DNA of 43,701 nt from Acidimicrobiia bacterium (GTDB taxonomy: Bacteria > Actinomycetota > Acidimicrobiia > Spongiisociales > ZC4RG35). The notes under the pieces are model-generated. The model worked only from the letters and a program-made list of their open reading frames with translations, was not told the origin of the DNA and ran no database searches. The DNA is taken from contig VXSV01000135.1 in assembly GCA_009837815.1 (NCBI GenBank), forward strand, positions 1-43,701. Reading direction: 5' to 3'. Each line of letters starts with the position of its first letter. Position 1 is the first letter of the stretch. Below are positions 38,730 to 43,701 of the stretch, piece after piece. A program made the position numbers and the translations under genes.

Positions 38730-39511
38730 CCGAGGTCCGGGAGTTCGATGTCGACAGAAACGTCGATGCCTTCGATGGTCAGGAGGCGGACGGTTTCGGG
38801 TGCGTCGTCGTTGTAGATCCGGCCGGCGATCCTGATCTGCTTCAGAGCGTGGTCGGTCTCGTCGATCCAGAGACCCAGGCTCACCGCATGACCCGGGTCG
38901 ACGGACGAGATGAGGTCCGACAACTGCTCTGACGACAAGGTTCCATCGACGCGGATGGTCTGGACGCCGTCCAGAGACTCCCGGCCTGCGACAACGGCGC
39001 CGTCCTTGATGGTGGTGAGCAGATCCTGCAAAGTGAAGCCCAGTCCCGAGAATTTGAATGGCACCTGCTCCAAGGGGAGGGGGTTCCACGGCGCATCTGC
39101 AGAGAGCTTGAGGTATGCCTCCTCCCCGACCGCCATCATCTCTATCTCCACAAACCCGAATCCGGGCGCCTCCACGTCAACAACCATCCTGAAGCTGTCG
39201 GGCGACTCGACCTCTGTTTCCATCCTCTTGAAGGTGGTGCCGAAGAACTTGGCGCCCGATTCCAGTTCGTCGACCATGCTGAACCTGGCGGTCGACATGG
39301 CGGCCATCACCTCTCCCGCCCCGGTCAGCAGGGCATCCACATCAACGTCCGGCGCCGGATCGGGCGAGGAGTCCCCTCCGCACCCGGCGACCAGGGAAGC
39401 CAAAGCCATCATCGCAACGGTGATGGAAAATAGCCGAGGCGGTGTCCTGGACGGCCTTGTGTCGTCGGCTCGATCGAGGCGGTTGAAGATGCTCCTCGTC
39501 AGCCACAGCAT
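38726..39511 (-). CDS. LppX/LprAFG-family lipoprotein
   Basis: Signal + lipobox LASLVAGCGG; LDGVQTIRVDGTLSSEQLSDLISSVDPGHAVSLGLWIDETDHALKQIRIAG typical of LppX_LprAFG. Confidence 0.8.
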   Translation of the reverse strand: MLWLTRSIFNRLDRADDTRPSRTPPRLFSITVAMMALASLVAGCGGDSSPDPAPDVDVDALLTGAGEVMAAMSTARFSMVDELESGAKFFGTTFKRMETEVESPDSFRMVVDVEAPGFGFVEIEMMAVGEEAYLKLSADAPWNPLPLEQVPFKFSGLGFTLQDLLTTIKDGAVVAGRESLDGVQTIRVDGTLSSEQLSDLISSVDPGHAVSLGLWIDETDHALKQIRIAGRIYNDDAPETVRLLTIEGIDVSVDIELPDLG

Positions 39512-39564
39512 GATAAAAGTCAGGGTAGCCGCATCTCTTCGAGGAGACCTGCCATCTTCCGACG

Positions 39565-39570
39565 TATAAT
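39565..39570 (+). promoter_or_regulatory. Candidate -10 element for the methyltransferase gene
   Basis: Perfect TATAAT 30 bp upstream of GTG 39600 in the divergent intergenic region; -35 not obvious. Confidence 0.4.
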
Positions 39571-39599
39571 GCCACTGCCTCGAATAGTGGAAAGGCGCC

Positions 39600-40637
39600 G
39601 TGCGACTCCGTGAACTACACAAAGGGCTGAAGGCCGCCTACCGCGGGTCTGACGTCGCTCACCGCGTTCGACGCTTCCATGGATGGAGCGACAGAGCCTC
39701 GGCGGCGGAAGTCCGGACGAGCGACTACGACCACGCCGAAACCGTGGAGGAATACTACGACCTCTGCAGCGAGTTCATGGTGTTCGGTTGGGGTGAGTCC
39801 CTGCACTTCGCCCCTCTGGCGCCCCACGAGAGCTTGGAGGAGTCCAAGATCCGACACCAGCGGTTGATGATCGCCAAGCTCGAGTTGACAGAGGGCATGA
39901 CGGTGATCGACGTCGGTTGTGGGATCGGCGGTCCGATGCGCCGTTTGGTCCGCGAGGCCGGCGTCAGGGTCGCCGGAGTAAACCGCAGCAAGATCCAGCT
40001 CGACAAGGCCAAGGCGTTGAACGCCGAGGCGGGACTCGAGCATATGGCCGACTACCTGGAGGCCAGCTTTATGGACATGGGCGCCTTCGCGGACGCCACT
40101 TTCGACCGGGGTTACGCAATCGAATCCACATGCCATGCGCCGGACAAGGTGGGGGCCTTTGCCGAGATCCACCGCGTGCTGAAGCCCGGTGCGCTGTTCT
40201 GGGGTCAGGAAATGTGCATGACCGACAAGTTCGACTCCGAAGACCCCCGGCACCGGACTATCAAACAGGACCTGATGCATGGCATCGCGCTAAAAGACAT
40301 CGCCACTACCGATGAGGTGGACAGGGCTCTGGCAACGGCGGGATTCGAGGTCATCGAAGGGGTGGACCGAGCGGTCGATGAGAACAGTGCGGTCACGCCC
40401 TGGTACCTGCCCATGGATACTCCCCACCGGAGGGGGGGAAACGCCCTACGCAGGATCCCGATGGGCCGCCGGGCAATCGTCTGGGCATCCAGCCTGGCCG
40501 AAGCCACAAGAGTGTTGCCCAAGGGGTCATCGGATGTCATCAAATTGCTGGATCAGACCGCCAAAGCTCTTGTCGAAGGCGGAAGCACCGGCCTTTTCAC
40601 TCCTCTGTACTGTTTCCTGGCGCGCAAACCTCTCTAA
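39600..40637 (+). CDS. Sterol 24-C-methyltransferase (Erg6/SMT)-like SAM-dependent methyltransferase with SMT-type C-terminal domain
   Basis: YYDLCSEFMVFGWGESLHFAP; VIDVGCGIGGPMRRLVREAG; YAIESTCHAPDKVGAFAEIHRVLKPG; CMTDKFDSEDPRH; C-term GLFTPLYCFLARKPL. Confidence 0.85.
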   Translation: MRLRELHKGLKAAYRGSDVAHRVRRFHGWSDRASAAEVRTSDYDHAETVEEYYDLCSEFMVFGWGESLHFAPLAPHESLEESKIRHQRLMIAKLELTEGMTVIDVGCGIGGPMRRLVREAGVRVAGVNRSKIQLDKAKALNAEAGLEHMADYLEASFMDMGAFADATFDRGYAIESTCHAPDKVGAFAEIHRVLKPGALFWGQEMCMTDKFDSEDPRHRTIKQDLMHGIALKDIATTDEVDRALATAGFEVIEGVDRAVDENSAVTPWYLPMDTPHRRGGNALRRIPMGRRAIVWASSLAEATRVLPKGSSDVIKLLDQTAKALVEGGSTGLFTPLYCFLARKPL

Positions 40638-40663
40638 ATCCTCTCCCCGCCGTCATACACATG

Positions 40664-40684
40664 CCGGACCGCGGACAGGTCCGG
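40664..40684. terminator. Possible hairpin terminator between the methyltransferase and tRNA-Ile (convergent)
   Basis: ccggacc-gcggaca-ggtccgg, perfect 7-bp stem, 7-nt loop; no U-tract. Confidence 0.4.
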
Positions 40685-40728
40685 GAACCAGCCTCCCTGT
40701 AGAGCCTTCGACCGGCGTCAAATCCGGT

Positions 40729-40802
40729 GGGCCCACCTGGATTTGAACCAGGGACCTCATCCTTATCAGGGATGCGCTCTAACCAACCTGAGCTATGAGC
40801 CC
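40729..40802 (-). tRNA. tRNA-Ile (GAT)
   Basis: Reverse complement GGGCTCATAGCTCAGGTTGGTTAGAGCGCATCCCTGATAAGGATGAGGTCCCTGGTTCAAATCCAGGTGGGCCCA: cloverleaf arms, TTCAAAT loop, anticodon GAT; CCA not encoded. Confidence 0.95.
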
Positions 40803-40968
40803 GGAAAACCCAAATCCTAACCCCGTTGATTTCGGGCAAGGTCCGGTTTTGGACAGGGCGCTCTTCCAGGCCGCAGGTCGCCAGGGCGCCGTGGGGCCGG
40901 CAGGAACTATCGTTCGGGGCGGGCGTGGGTTCGGTATGTCCAGAACGAGAGGCGGAGAGTTTGAGATC

Positions 40969-42315
40969 ATGAGACAGGCAGGGGCGATCGTGGTCGGCGC
41001 CGGGATCGCAGGCGTGGCGACCTGCTATGAACTGGCGGTGGTCCGGGGGGTGGAGGAAGTGATAGTGGTAGACCCCCGGCCGCCCCTTTCTCTCACATCC
41101 GACAAATCCTCGGAGTGTTATCGCAACTTCTTCCCAAACAAGCCGATGGTCGAGTTGACCAACCGATCCATCGACATCCTGGAGACCATGAAGGAGGAGT
41201 CCGACGACTTCTTCAACATGTCACGGAGGGGGTACCTTTTCGTGACCGGCGACCCCGGGCAGTTGGCGGCGCTTGCCAGAGCGGCGGAAGCCAGTTCGGG
41301 CTATGGGGCCGGCCCGGTTCGATTCGCCGGGTCTGCGGTTGATGGTGAGGAGCAAACCGGTTTTGTTGTCTACCAGACCCCAGAGGCCCTCCTGGGTCGG
41401 TTCCCATACCTAAGCGACAAAGCCCTGGGGGCGCTGCACGTTCGCCGGGGTGGCTGGTTCAGCGCCCAGCAGCTGGGCGCCTGGATGCTGGAGCAGGCCC
41501 GGAACCACGGAGCGGAGGTCGTGTTCGATGAAGTAGTGGACATAGAGACACAGCGGGGGAGTGTTGCAGGCGTGCTGCTGAGATCGGGCGCCCGGATCTC
41601 GGCCCCGGTTGTGGTCAACGCGGCCGGGCCGATGTCCAAACACCTGGCGCGCCTGGTGGGTGTCGAGTTGCCCTTGCACGCCTCCCTACACCACAAGGTT
41701 TCGTTCAGAGACCACCTTGGAGCGTTTCCCCGCGAGGCGCCCATGCTCCTTTGGACAGACCCGGTAAGCATCGACTGGAGTGAGTCAGAGAGGTCCGATC
41801 TGGCCGCGGAAGGGTTCCACGAGCTGCTGGGGGAGATAACCACCCCGGTCTTCGGTCGGCCCGAAGGGGGCATGGACTCGCCCTTCGTCGAGGCGCTCTG
41901 GAACTACCGACCCTATGTTCTGGACGAACCCACATGGCCGCCGCCGCGGGCCGACGTCATGTTTCCCGAGGCGGTGCTGCGAGGATTGTCGGACATGTTG
42001 CCGTCCCTGGCCCGTTACCGCCATCAGTTGCCCTACTCGGTGGTGGACGGCGCATACGTGATGAAGACCCCGGAGAACCTGCCGCTGATAGGGCCTGCGG
42101 GCCCCGCGGGGTTCCACCTGGTGACGGGGATGTCGGGATACGGGGTGATGATTTGCGCGGCCGCCGCCGAACTGGTCGGCGCCCAGGTGACGGGAGGCGA
42201 ACTCCCCGGGTATGCGGACAAGTTCCTTCTCAGCCGCTACGAGGATTCCGATTACCTGGCAGGCCTGGACCTGGTGGACACCGGCGAACTGGCCAAGCAG
42301 GGAGCAAAGCGCTGA
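40969..42315 (+). CDS. FAD-dependent oxidoreductase of the DAO family (sarcosine oxidase beta / dimethylglycine dehydrogenase-like)
   Basis: GAIVVGAGIAGVATCYELAVVRGVEEVIVVD Rossmann motif; SECYRNFFP; C-term GPAGFHLVTGMSGYGVMICAAAAELV; ATG 40969 preceded by an SD-like ggcggagag. Confidence 0.85.
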   Translation: MRQAGAIVVGAGIAGVATCYELAVVRGVEEVIVVDPRPPLSLTSDKSSECYRNFFPNKPMVELTNRSIDILETMKEESDDFFNMSRRGYLFVTGDPGQLAALARAAEASSGYGAGPVRFAGSAVDGEEQTGFVVYQTPEALLGRFPYLSDKALGALHVRRGGWFSAQQLGAWMLEQARNHGAEVVFDEVVDIETQRGSVAGVLLRSGARISAPVVVNAAGPMSKHLARLVGVELPLHASLHHKVSFRDHLGAFPREAPMLLWTDPVSIDWSESERSDLAAEGFHELLGEITTPVFGRPEGGMDSPFVEALWNYRPYVLDEPTWPPPRADVMFPEAVLRGLSDMLPSLARYRHQLPYSVVDGAYVMKTPENLPLIGPAGPAGFHLVTGMSGYGVMICAAAAELVGAQVTGGELPGYADKFLLSRYEDSDYLAGLDLVDTGELAKQGAKR

Positions 42316-42352
42316 CAACACATAAACATATCCAAGGCGTTGGAAGGGTGTC

Positions 42353-43701
42353 ATGACCCACCCCAGCCTCAAGATCGACCAAGCCCGATACGTCATCACG
42401 GTGGATGATCGGAGAAGGGTCATCCGAGACGGCTCGGTGGTGGTCAGGAATGGACTCATAAGCCACATCGGGAAGGCGGACGAGCTCCGCCACGTCGGCG
42501 CGGATCGGGTGATCGACGCCACCGACATGGTGGTGACGCCCGGATTCCTGAACGGCCACATGCACATCAGCTACGCGCATTCTGTCCGGGGGGTCTTCCC
42601 CGATGACGTTCCCGACCGCTTGAGACATGTATTCGCCATGCAGTCGGTGATGACGGAGGAAGAAGAGCACCTGACCACCCTGCTCGGCTTGGCCGAGCTC
42701 CTCGGGACCGGAACAACCACCCTCGTCGATCCGGGCACCACCAAATTCCCCGAGGCGTGCCTGGACGCCTATGACCAAGCCGGATGCAGGGTGATAATCG
42801 GGGAGCAGGTCCAGGACCGGGAAAACGGACTGCACCTTCCCGTCTATGACACCGCCGAAGCCCTGGAACGCGTGGAGGCTTCTGTCAAAGCACTGGACGG
42901 GCGCCTATCGGGCCGGGTGCGGGCTTGGGCGATGCCGTTTTCGCTGGAATTCTGCAGCCCCGAGTTGCTGATCGGCGCCAAGAGAATCGCCGACCACTAC
43001 GGGACGGCCCTGACCCTCCATCACTCCGGCGGCGCTCGGGCCCCCGGACCCGAGCCGACCGAGCGCCTGGCGCAGCTCGGGGTGCTCGGTCCCAACCTGC
43101 TGCTTTCCCACTGCATGGACCTGACCGACCGGGAGATAGAGTTGATCGCCTCCTCCGGCGCGGGGGTGGTCGTCTGTCCCAGCACGGTGATGAAGGCCGG
43201 CGGCAACACCGGTCGGGGGGGACGACTTCCCGAGTTGTTGGATGCCGGGGTGGCGGTGTCGCTGGGAACAGACTCCGTCAACAGCTCCAACTTCTCCGAC
43301 ATGGTGCGGTGCGTGAACATCGCGGCGACCGTCTACAAGGACGTCCGGGAAGACAACAGCCTGATACCGGCTGAAACCGCACTCGAGTTGGCCACCCGGA
43401 CCGGCGCCACAGCCCTTGGTTTCGCCGATTCCCTGGGGGCTGTCGAGGTGGGAAGGAAGGGAGATCTGGTTCTGTTCGACACCCGTCGTCCCGAGTGGCG
43501 AGCCCTGACCGACCCGGTCCGCAACCTTGTCTATTCCGCTACGGGCGACTCGGTGGACACGGTGATAGTCGACGGCAGGGTGGTTTTCGAGGCGGGCAGG
43601 CCTTGCTTCGTCGGCGACTTGTGGGAGTTGATCCAAAAGGTCGAAAAGATCGGCAAGCGGGTCCGGGCCGCCACCGGCGTGGGCTTTCCCTCCCGATGGC
43701 C
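42353..43701 (+). CDS. Amidohydrolase family protein (Atz/Trz, SsnA or MTA/SAH deaminase-like), 3' end truncated by the window edge
   Basis: VVTPGFLNGHMHISY metal-binding motif; LHHSGG; LLSHCMDLTD; VSLGTDSVNSSNFSDM; VEVGRKGDLVLFD; open to the right edge, so absent from the track. Confidence 0.88.
   Translation, partial: MTHPSLKIDQARYVITVDDRRRVIRDGSVVVRNGLISHIGKADELRHVGADRVIDATDMVVTPGFLNGHMHISYAHSVRGVFPDDVPDRLRHVFAMQSVMTEEEEHLTTLLGLAELLGTGTTTLVDPGTTKFPEACLDAYDQAGCRVIIGEQVQDRENGLHLPVYDTAEALERVEASVKALDGRLSGRVRAWAMPFSLEFCSPELLIGAKRIADHYGTALTLHHSGGARAPGPEPTERLAQLGVLGPNLLLSHCMDLTDREIELIASSGAGVVVCPSTVMKAGGNTGRGGRLPELLDAGVAVSLGTDSVNSSNFSDMVRCVNIAATVYKDVREDNSLIPAETALELATRTGATALGFADSLGAVEVGRKGDLVLFDTRRPEWRALTDPVRNLVYSATGDSVDTVIVDGRVVFEAGRPCFVGDLWELIQKVEKIGKRVRAATGVGFPSRW

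Noticed and set aside
40597-40839. Minus-strand 80-aa ORF
   Set aside because: Runs through tRNA-Ile and the hairpin; its SSGWLERIPDKDEVPGSNPGGP stretch is translated tRNA, a known spurious-ORF pattern.

Overview
High-GC bacterial chromosome window. Gene content and order (rsmG/parA/parB, jag-yidC-yidD-rnpA-rpmH, dnaA-dnaN-recF-dciA-gyrB-gyrA-DUF3566, trxB-trxA-cwlM) identify the replication-origin neighbourhood of an actinobacterium; an Acidimicrobiia-like lineage is my guess, not proven. Left to right: a polar amino-acid ABC transporter (partial ATPase plus two long permeases); an argCJBDRGH cluster on the minus strand with a candidate ArgR operator and no argF; an M1-family lipoprotein peptidase; a CCA-adding enzyme; an HDAC-like deacetylase; a stand-alone MviN-type pseudokinase/discoidin membrane protein; trxB/trxA; a CwlM-like pseudo-amidase; two perfect parS sites with rsmG-parA-parB; jag/yidC/yidD/rnpA/rpmH; cobT-cobS-cobU between rpmH and dnaA; dnaA, probable oriC, dnaN, recF, dciA, gyrB, gyrA, DUF3566; an MFS exporter translationally coupled to an LppX/LprAFG lipoprotein, divergent from a protein carrying the signature motifs of eukaryotic sterol C-24 methyltransferases; tRNA-Ile(GAT); a DAO-family FAD oxidoreductase and a partial amidohydrolase. 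The most interesting items are (1) the SMT-like methyltransferase beside a possible lipid-export pair, (2) the two pseudo-enzyme envelope regulators flanking trxAB with MurJ missing, (3) the cob insertion and rsmG-parA-parB orientation at the origin, with a hand-counted GC-skew switch in the dnaA-dnaN gap, and (4) unusual starts for rnpA (CTG) and rsmG (TTG inside parS). No database search was run; all family calls come from motif recognition.
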